Source: Adiantum capillus-veneris | Taxonomy: Eukaryota > Streptophyta > Polypodiopsida > Polypodiales > Pteridaceae | Length of the DNA stretch: 64,000 nt | NCBI GenBank assembly: GCA_014529385.2 | Contig: CM043956.1 | Span: 61,083,120-61,147,119 of the forward strand | Reading direction: 5' to 3' | Part shown: in pieces, positions 45,201 through 56,510 of the stretch | How the letters are laid out: each line of letters begins with the position of its first letter | Numbering within the stretch: position 1 is the stretch's first letter | Translations under genes and position numbers: made by a program | Notes under the pieces: model-generated | Told to the model about the DNA's origin: nothing | The model's input: only the letters and a program-made list of their open reading frames with translations | The model's database searches: none

Positions 45201-47937
45201 ATAAGTAAATATATATAACTCACATAGTAATATGACTGGATATAAATTACATGTAGAGTAGGATGACAGATGTAACGAGCTAAGAGATGTTTCTCTTTGC
45301 CTATATTATGTGTCGTGAGCAGGTACAAATATCTATGTTGGAGGAATTAATTTCTCAATAATGTTGTAAATGTCAAAACTTTGGAGGTTATGATGAAGGC
45401 TAAAATAGAGTGTTGACCATGATCGTGCAATTTTTTGGGTATGAATAAATATGAATAACTTGATATAAATAAATACATATAACTCGACATGAATACTATC
45501 ACTAGATTTAAATTACATGTAGAGTAGGACGATAGATGTAAGGAGCTAAGAGATGTGTCTCTTTACCCATATTGTACGTCATCAGTTGCTAACAGATAGC
45601 CAAAATGGCAACTCACGTAATAATTATATCATCAAAGCTCTCATATATAGCCACCATAATGGACTCAAGTTTGGTCAATTTTTCATCATCTTGTATGATC
45701 CAATTAAGCATGTCATCTAAGTTGGTCGTCCGGTCCTACTTAGACGTTGTTCCATTATGTTGTAAATATCATAAGCTTGGAGGTTATAATATAGGCTATC
45801 AAATTTTAGATTGGTAGAGCTATTAGCAACAACTCCATCAATATTATTAGATTATGATAACAATATAATGTTTAATTAGACACAAGGTTATGACATATAC
45901 AACAATGTAAGACAATTTAGTTAGTGGAGGTTGTGATGAAGGCTATTCAAGTTTGGATTGTTGTAGGTGATGAATTATGCTATCAAAGCTTGGATTGCTA
46001 GAGGTATTGGCTTAGCTGCCATCAAAATAAACGGAAATACATTTTGGGCCTATAGATGTAAGTGGATATAATTGGATACTAGAAATAATTAATTATCATA
46101 TCCTATGTGATAACAAATATTGAGCATTACTTTTGGCCTTGTATAAATTCACAATATTTTTTATAAGCATAAACTTGGGGCTAGTTATCCAATTTGTTGA
46201 GATTATATTATAAATGATAATACAGTTTCTAGTATTATATTGCGATTCATATGTTCCTAGGGAAACCCTAACTCGATCAACTACACGATAGAATGTTAAC
46301 TACAAGCTAGCTCCTTGTAGTTGATCAACTTAGAAATCTCTAGGAACATATAATTGGAAATATGATACTAGAATCTATATTATCATATCCTATGTGATAA
46401 CCAATATGGAGCATTACTTTCGTCCTTGTATTAATTTACAATTCTTATATAATCATAACCTTGGGGCCAATTATCATATATGCTCAGATCATATTATAAA
46501 GCGTATATAATCGTAACCTTGGGGGCAATTATGATATATTTGAGATCATATTATAAATGACAATACAAATTAACGTATTATATTTCCAATTATACGTTCC
46601 TGGAGATTTATAAAATATTGATCAACTACATAAGTGTTTTGATAGAATGTTTAGAAGCTAGCTCCTAACATAGAGCATCGATCAATATCGTACAATTTAT
46701 GGGGTATTTCTAACCTTATAGCCTGACTATAAATGATCTTGCCAAATGACAACTACATGGGTATGTTGTGATACTTTCTAGCCTGCTCCACATGCTATCT
46801 AAGCCTCCCATCAGTAAGCTTGATCAATTTAGCAATCTCTTGGAGAATATAATTGGAAAGATGATACTAGAATCCATATTACCATATCCTATGTGATACC
46901 CAATATGGAGCATTACTTTTGTCCTTGTATTAATTTACAATATCATATATAATCATAACCTTGGGGCCAATTATCATATATGCTCAGATCATATTATAAA
47001 TCGTATATAATTGTAACCTTGGGATGAATTATCATATACGTTCAGAATATCATATTATGAATGATAATACAGATTAACGTATTATATTTCCAATTATACG
47101 TTCTTGGAGATTTATAAAATATTGATCAACTACATAAGTGTTTTGATAAAATGTTAAGAAGCTAGCTCCTAACATAGAGCATCGATCAATATTGTGCAAT
47201 TTATGGGGTATTTCTAACCTTATAGCATGACCATAATTGATCGTGCCAAATCACAACTACATGGGTATGTTGTGGTATTCTCTAGCCTGCTCCACATGCT
47301 ATCTAAGCATCCCATCCGTAGGCTTGATCATATAGAAAACTCTAAGAACATATAATTGGAAATATGATACTAGAATCCATATTACCATATCCTATGTGAT
47401 AACCAATATTGAGCATTACTTTTGCCCTTGTATTAATTTACAATATCATATATAATCATAACCTTGGGGCCAATTATCATATATGCTCAGATCATATATG
47501 GTCTAATTAGGTATCTTATCTAAGTTGGAGGAATTATTTTCTCAATAATGTTGTAAATATCAAAACTTTGGAGGTTCTGATGAAGGCTAAAATAGAGCGT
47601 CCATCATGATCGTTCAATATATGGATATGAATAAATATGAATAACTCGATATGAGTAAATATATATAACTCACATAGTAATATGACTGGATATAAATTAC
47701 ATGTAGAGTAGGATGACGGATGTAATGAGCTAAGAGATGTTTCTCTTTGCCTATATTGTATGCCGTGAGCAGGTACAAATATCTATGTTGGAGGAATTAA
47801 TTGCTCAATAATGTTGTAAATGTCAAAACTTTGGAGGTTATGATGAAGGTTAAAATAGAGCGTTGACCATGATCGTGCAATTTTTTTGGGTATGAAAAAA
47901 TATGAATAACTTCATATTAATAAATACATATAACTCG
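42280..47937. repeat. AT-rich nested tandem array, left part
   Basis: Degenerate non-coding repeats. A landmark containing CACAAGGTTATGACATATAC recurs at 43421 and 45881 (2,460-bp spacing). Within each large unit, a sub-unit marked by GTGATAACCAATAT followed by GAGCATTACTTT recurs at about 43950, 44451 and 44937, and again at about 46399, 46900 and 47402, spaced about 485-502 bp. Common words are CATAACCTTGGGGCCAATTA and TCATATCCTATGTGATAACC. The array stops at 47937 at AACTCG, where the copia C remnant starts, and resumes at 52966. Confidence 0.88.
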
Positions 47938-49934
47938 TCTCTTCTTTGATTCCCAAATCTGTTACTAGTCGATTAAGCCAAATTGATTCTTTGCATGCCT
48001 CTGATGCTGCAACATATTCAGCCTCTGTAGTAGACTGAGTAACACAATCTTGTAATCTAGAACGCCATGATACTGCTCCACCAGCCAATGTAAAGACATA
48101 CCCTGACGTAGACCTTCGATTGTCTAAGTCACCCGCATAATCTGAGTGTGTAAAACCCTTTACACTTACCTCCTGACTCCCATAGCATATACGCATACTC
48201 TTTGTAGCTTTCAAGTATCTCAATATTCCTTTCACTGCCATGTTTCTTGCCTGGGTTTGACATGTATCGACTTACTACTCCCACTGCAAATGCAATGTCT
48301 GGGCAAATAGCAATCATTGCATACATCAAACTACCCACTGCAGACGCATATGGAATCTTATCCATTTCAGCCTTTTCTTCCTCAGACACAGGACAATCTT
48401 GTTTGCTAAGTTTCACATATGGTGGCAATGGAACACTCAATGCCTTTCCCTTCTCCATATTGAAACATTGCAAAACCTTGTCAATATACTCTGTTTGAGA
48501 TAACCAAAGCAACTTCTTTGATCTGTCTCTCTCAATGCGCATACCAAGAATATGACTTGCCTCACCCATGTCTTTCATGTCAAACGATTTTGCCATCTTT
48601 GACTTCAAAGCTGAAATTTCTTCCAAGTGCTTGCCAGCAATCAACATGTCATCCATATACAAAATAAGGATCAGCCAACTGCCATCCTTAGCCTTCTTTG
48701 TATATATACAGTGATTGAACTCACTACGTTTGTAGCCTTGAGAAAGCATAAACTTGTGGAACTTATGGTACCATGCCCTCGGTGATTGTTTTAAGCCATA
48801 AAGACTCTTTAACAAATGGCATACCAAATCTTCCTTGCCTTTCTTAACAAACCCTTCTGGCTGCTGCATGTAAATTTCCACATCTAAATCACCATGCAAG
48901 AACGCTGTCTTGACATCCATTTGGTGCAAAACCAAATCTAATATGGCAACCAATGCAAGAAAGCATCTCAATGTAGTCATCTTGACCACCGGAGAGAAGA
49001 CTTCATCAAAGTCAATGCCTTGTTCTTGCTTAAAGCCCTTGGCAACAAGCCTTGCTTTGTACTTTGGCTGACTATCATGAGTGGTGATCTTATACTTGTA
49101 AACCCATTTACAAGGTAGAGCCTTTTTGCCCTATGGTAATGTAACTAGCTTCGATGTCTGGTTTTTATGCAGAGCTGTCATCTCTGACTGCATGGCCACT
49201 TGCCAATTCCCGGAGTCCTTCATTTGCACTGCTTCCTTGTAACATGAAGGCTCATTGCAATCAGTCAACATGACATAGTTCATAGATGGAACAAACCGAT
49301 CAGGAGGTCGTGAGATCCGTACCAATTTATGCAAAATAGGTGGTTGAGGCTCAACCACAACCTGTGGTTCCACTCTATCCTGTCCTTGCTCCTCTTGAGC
49401 CCTGACATTTTTTCTTGCACGTGCAGGTCCATCTTCTTGGAAGAAAACTCTTCTAATCTCCTCAACCCTCTCTAGTTTAGAATGATATTTGGCTTCATTA
49501 AAGTGAACATCATTGCTGCGGATAACCTTTCTGGATTTGGGATCCCAAAGTATGTACCCCATCTCACCAAAATTACCATAGCCTAGAAAGATGCACTTTC
49601 TACTCTTTGGCTCAAGTTTGTTCCTAAATTCCTTTGGAACGTGAGTATATGCCTCACAGCCAAAGACTCTGAGATGCTTGTATGAGGGCACCTTGCCTGA
49701 CCATACCATCTCTTCCACTGAATCCTTCTGCAAATCCTTGCTAGGAGATCTATTTATAAGATGAACAGCTATTGATACAGCTTCAACCCAAAACCCATTT
49801 GGCAGTTGTGCATTAGACAACATACTTCTGACCTTCTCTTGTATGGTCCTATTCATCCTCTCAGCAACACCATTTTGAGGAGGATTGTAAGGAGCAATAA
49901 GTTCACGTTTTATATCTTTTGACTCACAAAAGTC
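47938..49934 (-). pseudogene. copia C integrase C-terminus, reverse transcriptase, RNase H (partial)
   Basis: Continues in phase: NRTIQEKVRSMLSNAQLPNG, VFGCEAYTHVPKEFRN. After a TAG at 49131-49133 comes RT: ARLVAKGFKQEQGIDFDEVF, TAFLHGDLDVEIYMQQPEGF, the catalytic ILYMDDMLIAG (Met for Val), and YAMIAICPDIAFAVGVVSRY. A frameshift near 48245 leads to RNase H (THSDYAGDLDNRRSTSGYVF, STTEAEYVAASEACKESIWL). The RNase H stops at LGIKEE, where tandem-array sequence begins. Confidence 0.88.
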
Positions 49935-49935
49935 C

Positions 49936-51679
49936 TAAAAGGCCTTTGAAACATACTCTCCACCATTGTCAGTGCGTAAGCATTTAAGCTTCTTGCCACT
50001 TTGATTCTCCACAAGTGTCACAAACGTTTTGAAAACACTAAACGCTTCATCCTTGTGCTTGAGAAAGTAAACCCATACTTTCCTCGAGTAATCATCTATA
50101 AATTTCATAAAGTAAGAAGCTCCCCCTAGAGATAGGTTAGGCATAGGTCCACACAAATCACTATGAACAAGTGCCAACTGTGTATCTCTTCTACTGCTTC
50201 TATGCTTATGTGGATGCTGTGTTTGCTTACCATACAGATAATGTTCACAGAATTCAAAATTATTAAATGAAAAGCCAGGCAAATAACCAGAACGAGACAA
50301 GATTTCCATTCCCTTCTTGAACATATGTCCTAACCGGCTATGCCACAAAGAAACGTTCGGCTGCTCGGTTACATTGATTACATTTTTAGAGACATTTGAT
50401 ACATAAATCATGTAAAGTCGTCCAGACTTTACTCCATGTGCTACTGTCATAGAACCCTTGGATATCTTCCACATGTTCTGTCCAAAAGTGGTGACATAGC
50501 CAACATCATCAAGTAAACATGTGATGATCAAGCTCTTTGCAATTGCGGGAACATGTCTCGCATTTTTCAGCGCGAAAGAAGAGCCATTTTGAAACTTCAA
50601 TTGAACATCTCCAACACCTAAGATCTCACATGTCTGCCCATTGCCTAGCCGAACATGATCTTTAGTGGTCACATAAGAGGTAAACCACTCCTTGTTTGGA
50701 GACACATGAAGTGATGCCCCTGAGTCTATAATCCAGTCACTCGGTGCATTTCCATCAGATGCTGTAAGAAGAGCTGAGTCCATTGTATTCTTCAAGAAGT
50801 AGATGTCTCCTGACACTAGACTGTCATCCTCTGCAAGAGTGTTTGCCACATTTATTTCTTGAATCTTCACTGAGGACTTGTTCTTCTCACCATGGTCTTC
50901 AGCTTTCTCTTTGCCTTTTTTTGCTTTCCATTCTTTGCAGTCTCTTTTCATGTGACCCTTCTTGCCACAATGGTAGCATTCTATGTCACTCTTGCCTTTA
51001 GCACTGCGGGACTTGCTACGAGACTGATTCCTCTTTCCACCTTTTTACTTTTCTTTGGTCCTTCCCTTGACAACTAAGGTTGTTCCTTTGCCTTTGTCCA
51101 TTGTCTTTCTGTTGGTTTCTTCAGTAAGCAGACTGCCTTCTACACCTGCTATGGTCAAACCATCTGGAGGTGCAGAATTACTCAAAGTTGTGCAAAAAGT
51201 GTCCCAACTTTCCGGCAATGTGATCAACAGGAACATAGCTCTAACACGTTCATCAAACTTGACACCTTGAGCTGACAACTGACTGTAGATGGTGTTGAAT
51301 TCATTCAGATGATTGGACATAGGTGTCCCTTCTTTCATCTTCAAGTCAACAAGCTTCTTAAGCCAGTATACCTGTGAAGCTGCACTCTGCTTCTCATAAA
51401 GATCACTCAGCTTTGGGCCATGCTTCATAAGCCGACATCTCGTCTGCTACTGAAGTAAACGCTTTGTGCCAAAGTCAGCATAATGGTAGAAAGTGCCAAT
51501 TCATCCATTTCGCTCCATTCATCTTCGTCCATATCTTCTGGTTTTATCCCCTTGAGCTTTATAGGTTTTATCTGCTTCTTTTGTACCAACACGTGCCAAA
51601 TCTGCTTCTTCCACAATGCGAAATTGGTTCCATCCAGCTTCTTGATATTGTAAAGAGCACTGTCCTGTGATCCAGCCAT
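49936..51679 (-). pseudogene. copia C gag, protease and integrase core
   Basis: Starts MAGSQDSALYNIKKLDGTNF, a gag N-terminus. A frameshift near 51430 leads to KLSDLYEKQSAASQVYWLKK and PMSNHLNEFNTIYSQLSAQG. After a stop at 51045-51047 comes an intact knuckle CYHCGKKGHMKRDC, the protease WIIDSGASLHVSP, the pre-integrase LWHSRLGHMFKKGMEILSRS, and the integrase core (LALVHSDLCGPM, FIDDYSRKVWVYFL, CLRTDNGGEY). A TAG at 49935-49937 ends this part. All in copia order. Confidence 0.88.
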
Positions 51680-51757
51680 AACTACGCTTCACAGTAGTTT
51701 ACTTTCCTGGGAAAAATTCGGCAGAGTTTCCCCTATAAACTGACCTCTGAACCAATA

Positions 51758-52799
51758 TCAACCTGTCAAATGAACCAAGAAAGCTTCAGATTCCGCAGAA
51801 ATTTTGGCAGAGTCTCCTTTGTAAAATGGCTCTGGTGTACTCAAAAACAGACCAAAAAACAGCTCAAAAAACCACTGTCTCTCTAACACTGTAAGCTGTG
51901 GGTAAACCTGTCTTGGACCTGTACTGTCTCTCACTGTCCTGTCACTGCCCTGTAAGCATAGACTACGACAATTCCTCAACGGCAGTAAAGCAAAGATGCA
52001 ATCCCAACTGTCTAACCCACAGTCAATACATCCTAGCTGCCTATCTAAGGGTGCTCGAGGGATCGCTCCAAGACCTGTATCACCGAAAGGTTCTCAACAT
52101 TCGAGAATCCCCCAGCTCAATAAAACCTCACTCGACCCTCAACAAAGGCTGCGGTAAATATGACACTACATAGACTTCCCACAAAGTCATACATCCACAA
52201 ATTTCCCACTGTATGCTGCAACCGTTGCGGCGGTTGTTTGCTGCGTGACTCGCAGCCAGCAAACCCTCAACAGACATACATCATCTCTGACAATACATCC
52301 CATGTGGAAGTACCTACAATGTCAGGATGAAATCTGGAATATCAAGCAGCAAAGACAAGCTACCTGATGAACTAGTGGATGTCGTATGTGACACGCCCGT
52401 GTCGTATGTGACACGCCTCCAAGAACTGTGAGCCGTCCTTCGTTGTGTAGACAGCCACAAATCAGCACTTTGGAAGTGCAAATATCCTCAACACTTGCAG
52501 TCGTAGGCTGAAAACCCCAAATTTGCAGAGTCGGATCTGCACCCGCCAAGACCACGTAGTCAAAATGACCTGCGCAGAGTTTGTCGAAGCCGAACGGTGG
52601 CCGAGATGACCTCAGAATGAAATTCTGAGAATGAAATTTAGTTTTGTCAGTTTGGTATCTTTATTCTGCAAACAATATTATGGATGATGAAGTTAATGGT
52701 TATATTGTCTTGTGGGTGACTACTTTGGGTCTATATCTAAGCTTGCACTTTCTTTCAAAGGTGAATCAATTATTGAAACATTCAATATGATTGATGGGT
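51758..52799 (-). other. probable 5' LTR region of copia C
   Basis: Non-coding sequence upstream of the copia C gag in the right place for its 5' LTR. It includes a 20-bp-period tandem duplication of GTCGTATGTGACACGCC (about 52380-52418). Without a 3' LTR neither end can be fixed, and part of 52620-52799 may be unrelated. Confidence 0.5.
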
Positions 52800-52965
52800 G
52801 GTAGGGCGTCCAATTCCCTACCACCAATGTTTTTTTCTCTCGGGCGTCGCTATGACCATCGCTATATAAGGCTCTGCGGCATGCTATAAACGTCGCCATA
52901 GGTGGCCTGTAAACGTCGCTATGATCGTCGCTATAGGCGTAGCTATATAGCGACGCCTATAGCGA
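52800..52965. mobile_element. GTCGCTAT-rich palindromic patch, CACTA-terminus-like
   Basis: Begins with a perfect 10-bp stem (GGTGGTAGGG / CCCTACCACC, 9-base loop) near 52798-52826. It is followed by at least six forms of GTCGCTAT or its complement and the imperfect palindrome ATAGGCGTAGCTATATAGCG with ACGCCTAT. Such subterminal GTCGCTA arrays are known from plant CACTA (EnSpm) element ends. No CACTA terminus or transposase is present, so this is a tentative call. Confidence 0.4.
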
Positions 52966-54620
52966 CCATAATAATTATATCATCATAGCTCTCATATATA
53001 TAGCCACCATAATGGACTCTTTGGTCAATTTTTCATTGTCTTGTATGATCCAATTAGGCATGTCATCTAAGTTGCTTAGTTGTTTCATAATGTTGTAAAT
53101 ATCATAAGCTTGGAGGTTATGATATAGGCTATCAAATTTTAGAGTGGTAGAGATATTAGCAACACCTCCATCAATATTATTAGATTATGATAACAATACA
53201 ATGATTTAGACACAAGGTTACGACATATACAACAATGTAAGACAATTAAGTTAGTGGAGATTGTGATGAAGGCTATCAAAGTTTGGATTGTTGTAGGTGA
53301 TGAATTAGGCTATCAAAGCCTAGATTGCTGGAGGTATTGGCTTAGCTGCCATAAAAATAAATGGACATACATTTTGGGCCTATAGATTCAAGTGGATATA
53401 ATTAATTATCATATCCTATGTGATAACAGATATTGAGCATTACTTTTGGCCTTGTATCATTTTACAATTTTGTTTATAAGCATAACCTTGGGGCTAGTTA
53501 TCCAATTTTTTGAGATTATATTATAAATGATAATACAGATTCTAGTATTATATTGCTAACTATATGCTCCTAGGAAACCTTAACTCGATCAACTACATAG
53601 GTCTTACTATAGAATGTTAAATGCAAGCTAGCTCCTTGTAGTTGATCAACTTAGAAATTTCTAGGAACATATAATTGGAAATATGATACTAGAATCTATA
53701 TCATATCCTATGTGATAACCAATATCGAGCATTACTTTTGTCCTGTATTAATTTACAATATCGTAAATAATCATAACCTTGGGGCCAATTATCATATATG
53801 CTCAGATCATATATGGTCCAATTAGGTATCTTATCTAAGTTGGAGGAATTAATTGCTTAATAATTAATTCATATATTCATGTCAATATATTTTAGCCTTC
53901 ATCATGATCGTGCAATATATGGACATGAATAAATATGAATAACTCGATATGAGTAAATATATATAACTCACATACTAATATGACTCGATATAAATTACAT
54001 GTAGAGTAGGACGACAGATGTAACGAGCTAAGAGATGTTTCTCTTTGCCTATATTGTATGTCGTGAGTAGGTATAAATGTCTATGTTGGAGGAATTAATT
54101 GCTCAATAATGTTGTAAATGTCAAAACTTTGGAGGTTATGATGAAGGCTAAAATAGAGCGTTGACCATGATCTTGCAATTTATGGGTATTTCTAATCTTA
54201 TAGCCTGACTATAATTGATCGTTCCAAATCACAACTACATGGGTATGTTGTAATATTTTCTAGCTTGCTCCACATGCTATCTAAGACTCCCATCAGTACG
54301 CTTGATCAATTTAGAAATCTCTAGGAACAAATAATTGGAAATATATTGATACTAGAATCTATATTACCAGATCCTATCTGATAACCAATTATATTGAGCA
54401 TTACTTTTGTCCTTGTATTAATTTACAATATCATATATAATCATAACCTTGGGGCCAATTATCATATATGCTCACATCATATTATAAATTGTATATAATC
54501 GTAACCTTGGGGTAAATTATCATATATGTTCAGATCATATTATAAATGATAATACAAATTATAGTATTATATTTCCAATTATACATTCCTAGAGATTTCT
54601 AAAATATTGATCAACTACAT
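52966..54620. repeat. AT-rich nested tandem array, right part
   Basis: Resumes at ATAATTATATCATCA, matching the array at about 45617-45635. The large-unit landmark CACAAGGTTATGACATATAC appears as CACAAGGTTACGACATATAC at 53211. The spacing from 45881, minus the 5,028-bp interruption, is about 2.3 kb, the expected 2.46 kb less about 130 bp lost at the junction. Sub-unit landmarks lie at about 53717 and 54380. Confidence 0.86.
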
Positions 54621-55811
54621 ATACGCAAAATGTTAAATGCGTTAATAAGCAAAATCTCCCAAAATACCGTACATGGCGAGGCTGCGTGGAAATAACGCGA
54701 CGAGCAGCCAGTAGAGGAAAGTGGCAATGGAAAAGTAGCAAGGATTTGATGACTAGATGACAAGAGATGGCTGCCATGACTGCTGATAAACTGGATAAAC
54801 TAGAACGAGATGATGTTGTTCTACGTCAGAGACAACAGGAGAAGGGGCATTTTAGGGGGAAGAGGACATACCGCTTTTATTAGCTCCCATAGTTCTAGGG
54901 ACAGAGGGAAATTGCATGTCAGCAGTAATATTTCCCATCCAGTCATTGTTATGCACAAAAGAAGGCATAAATCCCATACCTTGGTCAGATGGATGAAAGA
55001 GCAGATTATCAAACCTTTTTGCGTGACCTCTGATGGCATCAGCATAGGACAAGTGGGGTGCATGACTGATATTCAATAAGAGATGCTGAGGGTGTAGAGA
55101 ATTTCCCCTCATAAGAGGGCGGATAGGTTCTTCTAGAGAGCTCCTTGTATGGGCAGGTAGAAACTGAGTGAGCATTGGGCCTGTCTGAAGGCCTACATGG
55201 GCGGAAATGGGGCTTATTTGCGCCTAATTACGATTGATGATCCTTTGTATGGCAGGTCTTGAGCTTTAGAAGTACTCGCAGAAGAAAGCACAAGCATCCC
55301 ATTCACTAGAGCTTCATGGAGAGACATGGCGGCCTCCCCCCTTGGGGGAGTCTAGAGTTTACTCAGCAGGAGAGAGGCGAGTAGAGAAGGGGAAAAGACA
55401 GAATGCGTCGAAAAGAGGGTGGCCCACAAAATCATAACCTAACATGCAGTACGGACATGCAGGTCTCCTTCACCTTGTATTGGTATGTCACGATGGTTTA
55501 TTGCATCACATAGAGTGGATGAATCTCCCTAATAATCGAATCGAATATAATATAATGAGAGCAAGTAGGAATGATAAGTCCTCATGATTTTGAATGTGAA
55601 TATCAAGCATCAAATGTGTTATGTATATTAATAAAAAATTTAGTTGCACCTCTAGCTAGCTGCAACTTGCACATGCATAATGCATAATTGGAGGCCCTGT
55701 TTGTGGCATGGTTTTTGTCTCACGCCCTCCTTCAGCTGGCTCGCCTCAACGACTAAGATGACAAAGCCATTCCTACAAGGAAATTTTCTTAGCTAGTCAC
55801 TCCATCTCAGG

Positions 55812-55813
<2 letters not shown>
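54621..55813 (-). other. intergenic; unrecognised minus-strand frames
   Basis: Minus-strand frames at 55336 (MSLHEALVNGMLVLSSASTS) and 55175-54852 (MLTQFLPAHTRSSLEEPIRP and HLSYADAIRGHAKRFDNL) have protein-like composition. They are out of frame with each other and match no family I know. Confidence 0.35.

Positions 55814-55850
<37 letters not shown>
55814..55850. repeat. (CT)n microsatellite
   Basis: Uninterrupted CT run of about 37 bp. Confidence 0.95.
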
Positions 55851-55854
<4 letters not shown>

Positions 55855-56035
55855 CACAGCTAGATTCTATCTCTTTGGCGGGAGGTTTTCAGCCTAAAAA
55901 ACCGTACGCCAGACTGTATCCTCATTATTGAGCACTGCAGACATGACTATTTTTATGTTTTGACCAGCTGACAGTTGTAAGGCTGCAAGCCCGTTTCCAT
56001 TGCAGAGTCCACCTCCCTCCAGTGACGACTGAAAA

Positions 56036-56039
<4 letters not shown>

Positions 56040-56113
<74 letters not shown>
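56040..56113. repeat. (CT)n microsatellite
   Basis: Uninterrupted CT run of about 74 bp, about 400 bp left of the convergent gene pair. Confidence 0.97.
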
Positions 56114-56114
<1 letters not shown>

Positions 56115-56510
56115 GCAGTAAGGCACTTCGACATGTGACACATTAGGGCCAAAAACAACTCAAAAAGGGCCGTGTGAGGAATTGGTTAAATTACTAATTA
56201 GCAGAGCCGTTTATGGTCAAAACGGCTCCAATTTTGTCCGTTTTGGTCATTTAAAGCATATCTATGCAATTTAAAGTGTATCTAGGTACATATCTCTAAA
56301 TATTCAAAAAGATATCGTTTTCTTCACATTCCTTTGTGGCTCACCTCGAAATTTGTTTTCATTTACTTCACTTGGCAGCAAATAGTTGTTTCCACTTTTG
56401 AAGCTCTCTTTTTTCTCTCACCTTTTGCGAGCTTTATCTCTTCTTCTCTGATGCACCTTGTTCTGTTGCTATGTTATTTCATGATACTTTTTGCTCCTTC
56501 ATTACTTACA

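Larger units (their letters stand above)
47938..51757 (-). mobile_element. Ty1/copia retrotransposon C, 3'-truncated, inserted in the tandem array
   Basis: On the minus strand the order is a PBS-like TGGTTCAGAGGTC (51745-51757), gag from 51679, protease, integrase, RT, and RNase H ending mid-domain at 47938, where array sequence follows directly. The 3' end of RNase H, the PPT and the 3' LTR are missing. The 5' LTR should lie right of 51757 but cannot be bounded without its partner. Confidence 0.85.

Noticed and set aside
42280-47937. CRISPR array or rDNA spacer
   Set aside because: Repeats are hundreds of bases long, degenerate and without short unique spacers. No rRNA sequence is adjacent.
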